Assembly (NCBI GenBank): GCA_017871115.1
Contig: JAFCIZ010000006.1
Coordinates: forward strand, 2,356,001-2,420,000
Direction of reading: 5' to 3'
Length of the DNA: 64,000 nucleotides
Source of the DNA: Cunninghamella blakesleeana
Taxonomy: Eukaryota > Mucoromycota > Mucoromycetes > Mucorales > Cunninghamellaceae
The notes beneath the pieces are model-generated. The model saw nothing but the letters and a program-made list of their open reading frames with translations, was not told the origin of the DNA and made no database searches. Both the position numbers and the translations under genes were made by a program. Shown in pieces: positions 38,233-50,125 of this stretch (positions within the stretch are counted from its first letter, which is position 1; every line of letters starts with the position of its first letter).

Positions 38233-38261
38233 CTATCAGTGGCACCATGTATTTCTTCCAT
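37548..38261 (-). CDS. Small ankyrin-repeat protein
   Basis: Exons 38261-38234, 38152-38032, 37914-37738, 37668-37548; 148 residues. Ankyrin repeats provide a protein-binding surface. Visible repeats: DQLIIAACTNDQEDWLDRLL with DITYTDDNGDTALHYC, then NGALNCLELLV with INIKNNLGNTPLHYAVQY, then HLALEMVSILLDNGADPRLKNKDHVTPLAL. The tail is acidic (VYDDDIDVGDD). Length and repeat number resemble the small fungal ankyrin proteins of unknown role; nothing beyond the repeats points to a partner. GCGCGTTAAAAAAA (38297-38310) lies about 36 bp upstream of the ATG, identical to the 14-mer upstream of RPT2. Confidence 0.85.
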
Positions 38262-38768
38262 ATTTAAAATAAATAAAAATAATAGAGAATAAAAGAGCGC
38301 GTTAAAAAAATTTCTTGATGAAAAAAATTTATTTATAGCACACAATTGCTATTTTTGGAAAGGGATTTTATTGGCAGTAAATACTGTTTTATTATATATC
38401 TAAAGTTATACATATTTATAAAATTAAAATAAAATAAAATATACATTTTACATATAATATATACCTATTTATGATTTAAATAGAATAGAAATAAATTATT
38501 CAATACAAGTAAAAAGAATCATTTTTCAAAATAGGAAAACAATAACTGGGTTTAAAAACACTTCTTTATATATAAAAAAATTTATTTATTGTCCTTATTT
38601 TTAACCATTCCTTTTTTTTTTTTTTTCTCTTCTCAGCTTTTTTTTTTTCTTCTTCTTTTGTCATATCTTGTATTTTTATAAATTTATTATTTTATTCTTT
38701 GTATTATAAGCAACAAATAGATCCAACTATATATAATAAAAAACAACACAACCGTAATCAAAATATAA
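38262..38768. other. Divergent promoter region (ankyrin gene / LEA2-like gene)
   Basis: Holds GCGCGTTAAAAAAA at 38297-38310 next to the ankyrin start and pyrimidine-rich DNA next to the other start. No gene is supported. Confidence 0.5.
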
Positions 38769-39958
38769 AATGAAATTTACTGTGCCTAGTTCTGGTAATA
38801 AGAATAAATAGATAGATTACTACTCTACTTCTATTTATCATTATTATTAATATTAATACTGATTTATTTATCTATCCATATATTTGTATTTATTTATAAA
38901 TAGGTGGCTCAAGAGCATCAATTGAAAGTGGCCGCCCTTCATCAAGGAATAATAATCAGTATAATCGTTCAAACGCACCACCACCGCCTGTAACATATAC
39001 TAGCTCTGAATATTCATATAAGGAAGATCCTTATTCACCAAAGCACTATCATTCTCGACCAAGTACACCTAGTACTACTTCTCAGGTAAAAAACCATCAT
39101 AATAATAAAAACCATGCCATATCAACACAACAACCAGGATATTACAATGACGACGACGACGGTTATCAACAAAATAATAGTAACTCCTACTTATTACATC
39201 CACAACAACATCAACAACACCAAGGGAGAGGCAGTTATGATCAATACCATTCTTATTCAGAACAAGATGATTATATTCCTCCTTTTGCACCACATCTGCC
39301 AACTACAACAAGTAATAATAAAATAGAAGCATCATCCTTTGACATTGATGGTGATTCCAAAAAAAATAAATTTCAACGGTTTCGTGAAAAAGGATGTAAA
39401 ATGTGGGTAAGTGTTATATTTGTATTCATCATCATTGTAGCGGTTGTATGGTATTTTGTATGGCCAAGGCTATTTACTCTAAATTTCGTCTCAGCAAGTT
39501 TAAACACAGATACAGAATATAATTGGATTATGGTAAATAATAACAATACAGATTCTCAACAACAACAACTACCTGCTGGTGTAACAGCTCAATGGAATAT
39601 AAGTTTATATACAAACAATGCTGATAATTGGGTTCCTACTCAAGTACAAGATTTATATATGGAAATCATAAATATCGGAACGGGAATCACTTTTGGTAAA
39701 GGTCATTCGGGATCATTGGTATTGCCTGCTAAATCGTATCAAACGATTTACTTTAATGTCTCAATTGATTATCATCCTTTAAAAATAGATGATACGCTAC
39801 GTGATCTTTTAAATGCTTGCTATCATAATGGTTCAACATCAAGCAATACACCATCCCAAGGATTAAGAGTAGTTTTGGATATTACTTATTATATTCGTGG
39901 CATTGCATGGACTTCCAGAGCCCATAACCGTATTAGTCAATTAGCTTGTCCTTCTTGA
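38769..39958 (+). CDS. Single-pass membrane protein with LEA2-like extracytosolic domain
   Basis: Exons 38769-38793 and 38904-39958; 359 residues. The N-terminal half (about residues 1-165) is disordered and rich in Ser, Pro, Tyr, His and Gln. A basic stop-transfer stretch (KKNKFQRFREKGCKMW) precedes one transmembrane helix (VSVIFVFIIIVAVVWYFVWP). The part after it begins FTLNFVSASLN, contains WNISLYTNNADNW and SGSLVLPAKSYQTIYFNVSIDY, and has several N-glycosylation sequons. This order (basic tail, one helix, beta-rich domain with N-terminal NxSxxxxN pattern) is that of fungal LEA2/Tag1-like vacuolar or plasma-membrane proteins. The function is unknown. A possible GTAAAA donor at about 39087 is ignored because the frame stays open through it. 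Confidence 0.7.
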
Positions 39959-40569
39959 TTGGATCAGTCTATTTTTCCTTTTATTTATATAAATACCCTC
40001 TATTTTTTTTTTTTTTATTATAGTTACAATTATACTTATATATTATTTTTAAGTAATCATTAAATTAAATAAAATAAAACAAAATAAATAAATAAATAGG
40101 TAGAATGAAAGTAGGATAAAAATAATTAAAAATAATTAAAAATAATAGATAGAAATAGATAGAAAGGTCAGATCATAAATTAAAAAAACAGAATTGACAT
40201 GAGGTTTATTTTTAAAAGAAATGTATCTCAGAAAGGTATATTTGATTTTTCAAGCCAATAAAAATTAATAAATGGATTATCTTATAAACCCGATAATCGC
40301 CATCGTTTAACACTTCCCCAAATTTGTGATCAAAACAAGTCATCTGATTGGTAAAAATAATAAATAAATCTACTATATAACGCTAGAAAGTACATAAATT
40401 ATCCCATTATAAAAATTTTTTTCCTATTTTAATTTTAAAAAAGAAAAAAAAAATTTTTTTTTCTTCCCATAAATTTGATTTTTTTTTTATTTTTTTTTAT
40501 TTTTTTTTCTTTCCTCCATCCTTTTTCTTTCTCTTTTCAATTTTTTTACATTTTAAATATTAATAAATA
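39959..40569. other. Intergenic / arrestin promoter
   Basis: 3' flank of the LEA2-like gene and 5' flank of the arrestin gene. A patch at 40280-40350 (CCCGATAATCGCCATCG...) is less AT-rich and contains GATAA; the last 130 bp is T-rich. No gene. Confidence 0.45.
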
Positions 40570-42045
40570 ATGGTTCATGGATTTAAAAAAACAATCGATC
40601 TCAAAATAGAAGTAGACTCAGATAAAATATATTATTATGGTCAAGCTGAAGAAACTTCTGGCAAAGTATTGCAAGGCAAAGTTCATTTAACTTTACCTGA
40701 ATCAATCAAAGTTAAACATCTTACTTTAGAATTAAATGGAAAAATGAGAGTCAAATGGACTGAAGGACCTACTCAACACTCGCAAAAACAAGAACGATCT
40801 ATCCTTCAACACGAATGGCCATTACTTCCTAGTTTACCAAATAAAAAAACACATAATTTATCAGCAGGGAAACATACTTATGACTTCGCTCTAACTTTAC
40901 CAGGCGATTTACCACCCTCTTTACAAGCAGAATTAGGGAAAGTTTACTATGGCCTTACAGCTACTTTAGAACGATCTGGTGGATTATTAATATATAATAA
41001 TATTATTGAAAAAAAGAAACCCATCTATGTGATCCGTAGTGTTTTACCTTCTGAATTCGAATTGATCCAATCATTGGAAATACATAATACTTGGTCAGAA
41101 AAAATGGTCTATGATATTAAATTACCTTGCAAATTATATGCTCATAATGCCATTATCCCTGTCTCGTTTAGTATTTTACCCATTGCTTCTAAATTAAGAG
41201 TCCATGCAATTATGGCCACTTTGAAAGAATGTTGTACTTATCAAGCTAATGATAAAAAGAAAACTGAAGCAAGAATTATTAAAATTAGTCGTCAAGAAGA
41301 TCCATTTTGTGCAGCTGTTGTCTCTAATAATCATTACGATGGCTCTCCTCCTTCTGCGCCTTGGACAAGAGTTTTGGATGTACAAGTCCCTGAAAGATCT
41401 CCTTTAATTTTCTGTGATGCTGATAGTGATATGATTCGCATTCGCCATAAACTAAAAATTGTTATTTCCATTGTAAACCCTGATGGCCATTTTTCTGAAT
41501 TACGTGCTTCAGTCCCTATTGTAATCATGGATTCGTTTGGTCCTACGATCTCTGCTGAAAACGCCATGGCTAATGCTTTACCTACTTATGATGAAAGCTG
41601 GCGATCTCTTCCCTATGATCCTTATTTACAAGAAACATTGAGAAACCAACAGCCTTATATGAATACAAATGATAGCAATAATAATAACATCCATCAACAA
41701 TTACAGCGACAACAACGTCATGTTACTTCGGAATGTCGTCAACCAGTTACTATATCAGGATTTACTAGATCAATGAGTATTAATTCATCTATGATTCCTT
41801 GTCAACAACAGCATAACAATAACAATACATCTTTAGAAACAATTGAATCGGATATTGAAGTGGATGAAACTGTAACACCAACCAATGAATTAACGGATGA
41901 GGAAGTATGGTGGAATGGAATGGATTTATCTCGTGTTCCTTCATATCGTTCTTATGTGGAGAATAATAATAACAATCCAAGCCAATTATGTACTTCTTTA
42001 CCTCCTGCTTATGATCCTATTTGGCAAAGATGTTTCTCTACATAA
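40570..42045 (+). CDS. Alpha-arrestin (ARRDC/ART family) with PPAY motif
   Basis: 491 residues, one exon. Alpha-arrestins recruit the Rsp5/NEDD4 ubiquitin ligase to plasma-membrane transporters for endocytosis. The arrestin-N fold starts at residue 10 (DLKIEVDSDKIYYYGQAE, with the classical YYxGexvsGkV-type start SGKVLQGKVHL), then VKHLTLELNGKMRVKW and HTYDFALTLPGDLPPSL; arrestin-C starts near residue 175 (YDIKLPCKLYAHNAIIPVSF). The tail is disordered and carries PY-type motifs: LPTY (337-340) and PPAY (478-481) in the final 14 residues, the expected WW-domain binding sites. Poly-Asn/Gln tracts lie between them. The transporter clients cannot be guessed from sequence. Confidence 0.92.
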   Translation: MVHGFKKTIDLKIEVDSDKIYYYGQAEETSGKVLQGKVHLTLPESIKVKHLTLELNGKMRVKWTEGPTQHSQKQERSILQHEWPLLPSLPNKKTHNLSAGKHTYDFALTLPGDLPPSLQAELGKVYYGLTATLERSGGLLIYNNIIEKKKPIYVIRSVLPSEFELIQSLEIHNTWSEKMVYDIKLPCKLYAHNAIIPVSFSILPIASKLRVHAIMATLKECCTYQANDKKKTEARIIKISRQEDPFCAAVVSNNHYDGSPPSAPWTRVLDVQVPERSPLIFCDADSDMIRIRHKLKIVISIVNPDGHFSELRASVPIVIMDSFGPTISAENAMANALPTYDESWRSLPYDPYLQETLRNQQPYMNTNDSNNNNIHQQLQRQQRHVTSECRQPVTISGFTRSMSINSSMIPCQQQHNNNNTSLETIESDIEVDETVTPTNELTDEEVWWNGMDLSRVPSYRSYVENNNNNPSQLCTSLPPAYDPIWQRCFST

Positions 42046-42276
42046 AAAAAATATGACTATTATTTATACTTTTTATACATAGCTGCATTCTTCATTTTTT
42101 TGTTATTTATATATGCATATTTTTTTATATATACTTTATTTTTTATGAATCTTTTATTCTTTATTTATCTATACATCATTAGCATTTTATACCATATATA
42201 CTTTATAGTTTTGATATCATTATATATTTTCTTTTATTTTTATTGAATTAATAAAAAAACCCCCCCATCATTTCAT

Positions 42277-42331
<55 letters not shown>

Positions 42332-42996
42332 GATTTGTTTGTAAACTAACTAATTAATTGATTGGTTTTTTAGGCTGGGAAGTTTTTTTTTTCTTGTGTT
42401 CCTAGATCTTAAAAAAAAAAAAAAAAGGAAAAAAATTTTAAGAGTCTGATTAAAATCCAGATCAAATTCACCTTTTGGTTATATTTACTTTAAATATTTA
42501 TTTTATGTTCCTTTTTTTTATGCTTGCATGAATTTAAGCGTGAGAGGATCATTAGATCAAAAAATTCGGTTAAGTTACATAATACACATTTTATAATGAT
42601 CATTATTGTTATTGTTAAAAAACAAAAAAACACAAAAATGAATAAAATAATAAACGTATATAAATAAATAAATCCTTTTATTTACTCTGATAATAATAAC
42701 AATGATAGAACAAAAATGGAAAAAAACCAGTGAGGATTTAACTTTTTTTTTACTATACTCAGACCAATTCGTCTATCTCGGGCTGCGTTTAAATTATTTT
42801 CTCCACGGAATAATCAAGTAAAATTTTTGTTTTTTTAAAAAAAATCCTTTTTTTTTTTTCTTTTGCCTCTCTTTTCTCTTTTTCTTACACTTTTTTCTTT
42901 CTTTCTTTCTTCTTTCCTTATATATCTAAATAAATAAAACAATATATTATTACTACTATTATATTTTATTTTTATTGGAAAAGAAATATTTAAATC
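42046..42996. other. Intergenic 0.95 kb / bZIP promoter
   Basis: Contains a CCCCCCC run (42260-42266), (AT)n at 42284-42316 next to a T run, an A run at 42412-42426, and a less AT-rich patch at 42725-42800 (ACTCAGACCAATTCGTCTATCTCGGG...) likely belonging to the bZIP promoter. No gene is supported. Confidence 0.5.
42284..42316. repeat. (AT)n microsatellite
   Basis: Direct reading; about 16 AT units bordered by a T run. Confidence 0.9.
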
Positions 42997-44001
42997 ATGA
43001 ATCAAATCGAACAAGTTAAAATACATCCTTCAACTTTAAATAATAATAACGATCCTTATTTGCAACTTGTCAAACGAAAGTGGGAAGATTCACAAATATC
43101 TGGCTATGTCGATACTGACGCTCCTGCTTCTAAATTTCAGAGTAAATAAAAAAAAAAAAAAGAAAACAATAGTATTAACAATAAAAAAGAGGTCATTAGT
43201 ATATATATAGATATAGATATATATAATAGTAACTGTTATATAATTGTTGTTTTGAAATAAATAGATACTTCAGGTTTAGATGAGAAAGAAAATAACAATA
43301 CCAATCATAAGAATGAAATAGAGGTATATTATGTCATAATAACTTAATATTTGTCACATTGTATTATTATTATATTATTATTATATTTATTGTTCTTTCT
43401 ATCAAATAATTTTTATTATTATTATTTATTAACACCAATGTTATTATTGCTATCCTTATAGGAAGACGATGAAGAATTAAAAATCAAAAGAAAAGAACAA
43501 AACCGAGCTGCCCAAAGAGCATTTCGTGAACGTAAAGAAAGATATGTAAAAGATTTAGAAATGAAAATAAAACAAGTACAAGAAAATCATGTTTATTCTA
43601 CAAATCAATTATATCAAGAAAATCAGCATTTAAAATCCATTATTCATCGTTTGGAAGCTGAAAACTTGGCCCTTAAAGGTGTTGTTCCTTTAACTATGGA
43701 CCCTACAGCTACGACTGCTACTTCCTTTATGTTTCCATTCATGGGTCTCCCTTTTCAACCTTCATCTCCATCATTATCACCATCAACAACTCCTTTACCA
43801 TTAAACCCTACAACAAATATAACATCTTCTTCCAATAATACTAATACTAATAATAATATAAAATTAAAACAATACCCTAAACCTATAGCTGCAAAACCTG
43901 TGCCTATTTTACCTCAACAACCAATTGCATCTACTATTTCCGAATCTAATGAAATGACTCGACCTATTCTTTTAAAAGATAATTTTCAACAACTGCAACA
44001 A

Positions 44002-44052
<51 letters not shown>

Positions 44053-45051
44053 TTTACTTTTTCTATTACAACACCAGACACTTTACGTGCTAATGAAACC
44101 GAAAAAAGTACTTCCAATCATAGTCCTATTGAATTAATACCTTTATATCATCCTAATCATCAATATCAAATGAACTCTTCTTCATTTAATTATCCAGCAC
44201 CATCATCATCGTCACCTTCTTCTTCTTCATATTCAGTTGTTTCACCAACCACAGCTTCATCTACTTCATCCGTAGTCACATTATCACCTAAGGAATCGCT
44301 TCACAATAATGCTAATATCAATAATAATAACAACAACAACGATAATAATAATAATAACATTGGTGATGATGAAGATAAAAATCAAACAATGCCTTCCTTC
44401 CTTGATGGATATGATGTATTTGAACATTTATTAACACAACAAGACTTATTTAGTGATGATAAATTAGCAGTATCTTTAATTCCATCACGTCGTAACTCCC
44501 TTCAAGAACAAATGGAAATAGCAGAACAACAGGAAAAGAATCAGGATACTTTATTACTAGACAATCAAGAAATGATCAAGATACTTGATAAAAAAGAAAA
44601 TATAGTAGAAAAGGATGGACTCTTTATGGACGATGACCAATCTTCAAGCATGAAAAAAGATAAAAACAACCATCACCATGGTATAATGGATAACATCCAT
44701 TCAACACATGAAGCATTATTACCTACATCAATGATCACAAATAGACAACACCATCACCAAAATCAGCAACAACAACAGCAGCAACAGCAAGTTGAGCAAC
44801 AGCAAGTTGAACAACAGCAACGTCACCAACAACGACAACAACGACAACATAGAAATAGAATAAGAGTAGATCATGATGAAAGATCACCCATTTGGGAAAA
44901 AGTAACAGAACACGCTGAAAATAATAAATTCAATATAGAACATCTTTTAGAAGCTGTTAAACTTACAACTACTTCAAAACGTGAAAACAAATCTCTTGTA
45001 GATGAATGGGAATTAGAATCAATGATACAAGATTTGAATTACTACCTATAA
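42997..45051 (+). CDS. Yap1/Pap1-type bZIP transcription factor without cysteines
   Basis: Exons 42997-43141, 43265-43323, 43462-45051; 597 residues. The basic region KRKEQNRAAQRAFRERKERY (residues 77-96) has the NxxAQxxFR signature of fungal AP-1 (Yap) factors that bind TTAC-type half sites. A leucine zipper follows (heptads VKDLEMKIKQVQ...LYQENQHLKSIIHRLE). The middle is disordered with a long polyQ run and Asn runs. Near the end, SPIWEKVTEHAENNKFNIEH aligns with the fold of the Yap1 C-terminal cysteine-rich domain. That is where Yap1 carries redox-sensing Cys and its export signal, but no Cys occurs anywhere in the protein. It is therefore probably a stress or metabolic regulator not switched by disulfides; that is inference. 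Confidence 0.85.
43992..44052 (+). repeat. CAG/CAA repeat encoding polyglutamine
   Basis: About 20 mostly alternating CAA and CAG codons inside the bZIP gene. Mixed codons reduce slippage. A second Gln-rich stretch lies at about 44763-44840. Confidence 0.95.
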
Positions 45052-46604
45052 CAAAAAAAAAAAAAAAAAACCTTATCTAATAAATAAACATATATCCCGA
45101 TCTCTCTTCCTCACTTGAACATATAGACAAATATAGAAGGTTTCGAGTTAGAATAGTAGCCCTTTTTAACCAATCATACTAATTGTTACTCATTTTTTTT
45201 TACAATATAAACTTTAATTTTAATTTTTTCTCACACAAAAATAAAAAAAAGAAAGAAAGATTAAAGGTCCTGGGAACATAAAACGATCTCCACAGATACA
45301 AACATAATAAAAAAAGTAAACGAGCCAACTATTTATATATAAATATATATATACAACCGATTATAGTAAAAAAAAAAAAAATAAAGAACAAAGGGAAAAA
45401 GAGTTAGTAGTAAAAAGATCACCCGAACCTTAATAGCTGAGTTGGGTCACAACTGGCTTGAAATGAAAAATATTATAAAAGTATCTATTTTTTACTTTTA
45501 TTTTTATTTTTTGGGTCATTATAATATGATAACATTGAATTAAATAAGAGAATAGATAGGTATCAAAACAATGAACTGTTTGATATTATCATCTTTTTCT
45601 AAATTGACTTTTGAATCTTTGCTCATGATCATTATTTTATACCCATTTACCCCATTGTGATTACTTTTTTTGTGTGTAGAAATAAATAATAAAGAATATA
45701 CATATACATGAAAAAAAAGAGTATGTTCGGGGAGTCAATAATCTTTGTCCTAAAAACACTCTCTTTGGTTTACTTACGTAAACGCAACTTAGGGTCCTTA
45801 CTTTTATATATTCATCTTTCCTAAAGGTTTTTTAATCATTAAACGATAAAGTCTTATTCTTATTACTACTATTATTATATAGATTAATATATAAATAGGA
45901 TTAAAAAAAAAAAAAGAAGTACAATAATATCCTTTATGAATGAACATACATACACAGATAAAAATAGTGATCATACATATGTAATTTTATTCATCATCTC
46001 CGAACCTTTTTCTATTATACTCCACTTTTATTGTGTTAATTAATAGAACCGTACTTTAAAAAAAAAAAAAGCAAGAAAATTTGACAGGGTTTTATGATAA
46101 AAAAAATTTTAAATGAAGGGAAAAAAAATAGATTATATAACACATTTAATACCCTAAATTAGTTATTTAATTAATTTCGAATGGCTTCTCTTTATTATTT
46201 ATTTATTTTTTATTTTTTAAGAAAAGATATTTAGCTTTACATATATATTCTTTCATTTAAATAATAATAATAAAATAATGTACAATGAAATATGTGAATT
46301 TATATGGTGGCTATGATTTTAAAACGAGAAACGCGAGGAAAATAACAAAAAGATACATTCACAAACTTGATATATTTATAAAGGGTCAAATTTATAAATA
46401 TAAAAAAAAAGAATTTAACCAATTAAGGTAGTTTATCAACTTTTTTAATCCTTCAAAAAAAAAAAAAAGAATATAAATAGTTAATATTTATTACTACTTT
46501 TTCATTCATTCTTTTTCATCGAGTTTTTTTTATTTTTTATTTCATTTTCTCTTTAATCATATTGTTGTTATTGTTGTTGTTTTTTAATACGTACTTACTC
46601 AATA
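45052..46604. other. Long intergenic region (1.55 kb)
   Basis: Between the bZIP and transporter genes, both plus strand. Mostly A/T, with scattered patches such as 45415-45460 (AAAGATCACCCGAACC...GGGTCACAACTGG), 45725-45800 (GTTCGGGGAGTCAATAATC...TTTACTTACGTAAACGC, with a TTTAC/GTAAA inverted repeat) and AAACGCGAGG at 46328. I find no open frame or RNA family. It probably holds the transporter's upstream regulatory DNA. Confidence 0.45.
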
Positions 46605-48472
46605 ATGTTTAATTGGTTTTATTCACCTCTAACACAAGTAATTTTTATGGGATTTATTTGCTTATGCTGTCCAGGTATATTCAACAGTTTAAATGGCTTA
46701 GGAGCTGGTAAGTTTATTTTACTATTACTAAATGTAAAAATAAAAAAAATACTAGTAAAAAATAACCTCTTCTAACACTACTTATTTTCATTTTTGCTAT
46801 TTTTTAGGTGGTGGAATGTCGAGCAATATAGCCCTTATTGACACAAGCAATGGTTTGCTTTATGGTTGTTTTTGTATTAGTGGCTTCATTTCTGGGTCAA
46901 TTGTTAATCATTTTGGTATTAAGCCTACTTTAACTGTATGTTGATTATCTATATTAAATAATCAAAAAAACAAAATAAAATAAATGCTGGATATTATAGA
47001 GAATGAAGCTATTTATTAATTTAATAATTGCCTACTATTACTATTCTTATTATTTTTATTATTATTTAGATTGGTTCATTAGGATACGCAATCTATTCTG
47101 CTTCGTTATGGGTATACGATGTTAAACAAATTTCTGGCTTTGTAATTGCTGCTGGCGCTATTTTAGGATTATGTGCTGGTAACTTTTGGTCGGCACAAGG
47201 TGCTATCATGATGTCTTATCCTGATGAAAAAAATAAGGGAAAATTCATTGCTATCTTTTGGGCATTATTTAATATAGGAGGTATATATATAAAGAAATAA
47301 CAATAATAATATTAATATTAAACCCTATTTTTTTTATTGTTTGTTAAATACATTTATATTTATATTTATATTCTTCCCCTTTTTATCTTACTATTTTTTG
47401 ATTACAGGTATTCTTGGTTCAGTTATTTCACTTGGTATGAATTTAGATAATCAAACAGGCGGTGTATCCACAGCTACTTATACAGCCTTTGTAGTTATTA
47501 TGTTATTTGGAACCTTGCTTTCTCTTGGTCTAGCTCCCCCTTCTAAAGTGATTCGTACCGATGGTTCTCACGTTACGGTTGTGAATCATTCTACTTGGAA
47601 AGATGAATTACATGGTGCTATAAATGTATGGCGTGAATGGAGAATGGTTTATCTTTTCCCTGCTTTTATTGCTAGTAATTGGTTTTATTCTTACCAATTC
47701 CGCGTAAATTCCATTTACTTTAACGCCCCAACCCGTGCTCTTAATGGAACTATGTAAAGATGACTTTAAAAATAAAAATAAAAATAAAAGTAAAATAGAA
47801 TAAAAATCATTATAATATTAGAAATTAGAGCCTATTTTAACTCATTTATATATATTTATAATTTTTTAAAAAAATAAATAAATAAAAAATTGCAGGTACT
47901 GGGCTATGCAAATTGTAGCATCTTTACTTATTGGGGCTTTATTAGATTATCAAAGATTAACACGCCGTAAGAGAGCAATCATTGCTTTAGCCATTATATT
48001 TTGTACTTGTTTAGCTGTTTGGGTTGGTGGGTTTATTTTTCAACTAACATTTAGTAATGATTATAACGATCCTATCCATTGGACTTCCCAAGGTTTTGCT
48101 GGCCCTTTTATATTATATATCTTGTATGGTTTTACCGACGCTCTTTATCAATCCTATCTTTATTGGTTAATGGGCGCTATGTCAAATGATCCTTCTATTT
48201 TATCACGTTATGCTGGGTTTTATAAAGCTTTACAATCTGCTGGCGCTGCAATTTCTTTTGGTATAGATGCTTGTAATATTCCTTTAAAATGGGAATGTTT
48301 GATTTGTTGGATCTTAGTCATGATTTCTTTTCCTTCCATGTTACTTGTAGCTAATAATGTATCTGATACAAACGCTACTACCAAAGATGAAGGAAATGAT
48401 AGCATTAGTAATAGTCAAAAATCAGAAGATAATAAATATGCTATATTTTTTGATAATGAAAAATGTACTTAG
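46605..48472 (+). CDS. UNC93-like major-facilitator membrane protein
   Basis: Exons 46605-46707, 46808-46935, 47070-47280, 47408-47753, 47896-48472; 454 residues, about 11-12 hydrophobic segments. The family signature is at the start: FMGFICLCCPGIFNSLNGLGAGG, then LYGCFCISGFISGSIVNHFG, SLGYAIYSASL, GAILGLCAGNFWSAQGAIMMSYP and KGKFIAIFWALFNIGG. These are typical of fungal UNC93-like/DUF895 proteins (MFS clan). The second half begins WRMVYLFPAFIASNWFYSYQ. The C-terminus is hydrophilic and acidic. The substrate is unknown; animal UNC93 members act as channel regulators or trafficking chaperones, so transport itself is not assured. Confidence 0.9.
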
Positions 48473-50125
48473 AATTAGTTTTCTGCTCTATATATATACA
48501 CATTATTTTGTTTTATTATATTTTACCTTTTTATTCCATTTAAATAGACTTATCTTGATTTTATTTTTATTATGTACATTTTTATTTATCATTCATAAAA
48601 TAAAGTGTAGCTTTCTAATTATTTAAAAATATCTCTCAAAATTATTTATGTACTGCTAAGTTAGACGTGCTTTTGTATCATATTTAGATTAATATGTTGC
48701 ATGCATTTGCTTGGTTTTATATGTTAGTAATTTTTTTATTGATATTAATTCATTAAATAAAAACTGTCTTAAAAGTAACTTTATACAATATAATGTGTAT
48801 TTATATATAATCATAAATGTTACTTTCCAATCAGTTTATTTTTTACGCAATGTACCATACATTGATGTTCAGGAAATGCGTTTCTTCTAAAGCTTCTCTG
48901 TTGAGCAATTGTTTGAAACTGTATCTTTCATCGTTGCTAATACTAATATTAATCATATTAATAAAACAGTAAAAGAGAAAAAAATGAACAAAGGAAAGGG
49001 AAAAGAAAGCATTCTTTTTTTTCTTTGAGAAAATGCAGATTTTAAAGCTTTGCTTTTTCTAAGCTAATCTGGCGACTTTTTACGGGATCCTTTCCAAGAG
49101 TAAACAAGTGTTAAGCACTTATATCATTTTTTTAAAAAATGTATTATTACAAAAAATAAAAATTCTATATACATATTTGATTAATAGTATTTCTTTTTGT
49201 CTACCAATAATAGATTGCTTTTCATTGTAATTTTAATGTGGAACGGTAGGTTTTAGCAGTGTTATATTCTATATTATTAAAAAATAATTTTATAATTTTT
49301 TTCCTTTTCGTTTCTGTTTCCTCACCATAGTTATCACTTGATAGTTTAATAAAACTCGATAAAGAAACAAGAAAAGAAGACCTGTTTTAATGGATTAACC
49401 ATACTATTAGATCCTCTTCTCAGTGTCGAATCAAAGCTTTTGGCTAGGATTTTTCCCTCTATTTTCTTTATGTAAGATTTTAATCCGTAAATATATATAT
49501 ACCAAGTAAATTAATTTCTTTAAAACTAGTATTTATTTATTTATTTTAAAAAGCTTCAATGAGTTTATTTGCTCCTGCTTTTTTAACTTCCTAGTTTTAT
49601 TCTTTTATATAAATATTTATATTTAAAATAATTCACACAGTACGTGCATGGTAAAAATTTTTATTATACTATCATCCTCTAATTTTTTTTATTGTTTTAT
49701 TAATTATTGTTAAGCTACAATATGTCCGAAAATCATATATTCTTGAATTTTTTTATGTATCTATACTTGCTGATCATTTATTGGCTAACGACATACGTAA
49801 TTGCTCAGTATATTGTTTTTTTTTCACGTTTTAATTCTTTTACGTACGTATAAATTTACTTTCTTTTTTGTTATACTTATATATAAGCTACTACTTCTTT
49901 GACTAGAGCATTCTCAGCATGATTTGCAAAATATAGTTTTCAACTATTTTACTAATCCAAAGTATAACTATAAAAGGAAGCTTTTTAGGGACATTCTTTG
50001 GATAAAAAAACGGTCTTTAAAATTGATTTTTTCTGAAGCTTTTATTTTTTCTCATTCTTTTATTTTTTTTACTTTTTTCTTCTCTCCAGCACTTTTTTTA
50101 AAAACCAAAATATCTTACATAAACT
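48473..50125. other. Longest gene-free interval (1.65 kb), upstream of the oxygenase-like gene
   Basis: No supported open frame. Less AT-rich patches occur at about 48840-48945, 49020-49110 (CTGGCGACTTTTTACGGGATCC) and 49380-49445. TACGTACGTA, a perfect palindrome, lies near 49842. The direct upstream 60 bp is T-rich (TTTTTTTACTTTTTTCTTCTCTCC). An open frame at 49924-50142 overlaps the next ATG and looks like chance. Confidence 0.45.

Noticed and set aside
49425..49460. U2 snRNA-like stretch (CTTCTCAG...AAGCTTTTGGCTAGGA)
   Set aside because: It only resembles the first bases of U2. The branch-pairing GUAGUA segment and the Sm-site context do not follow.
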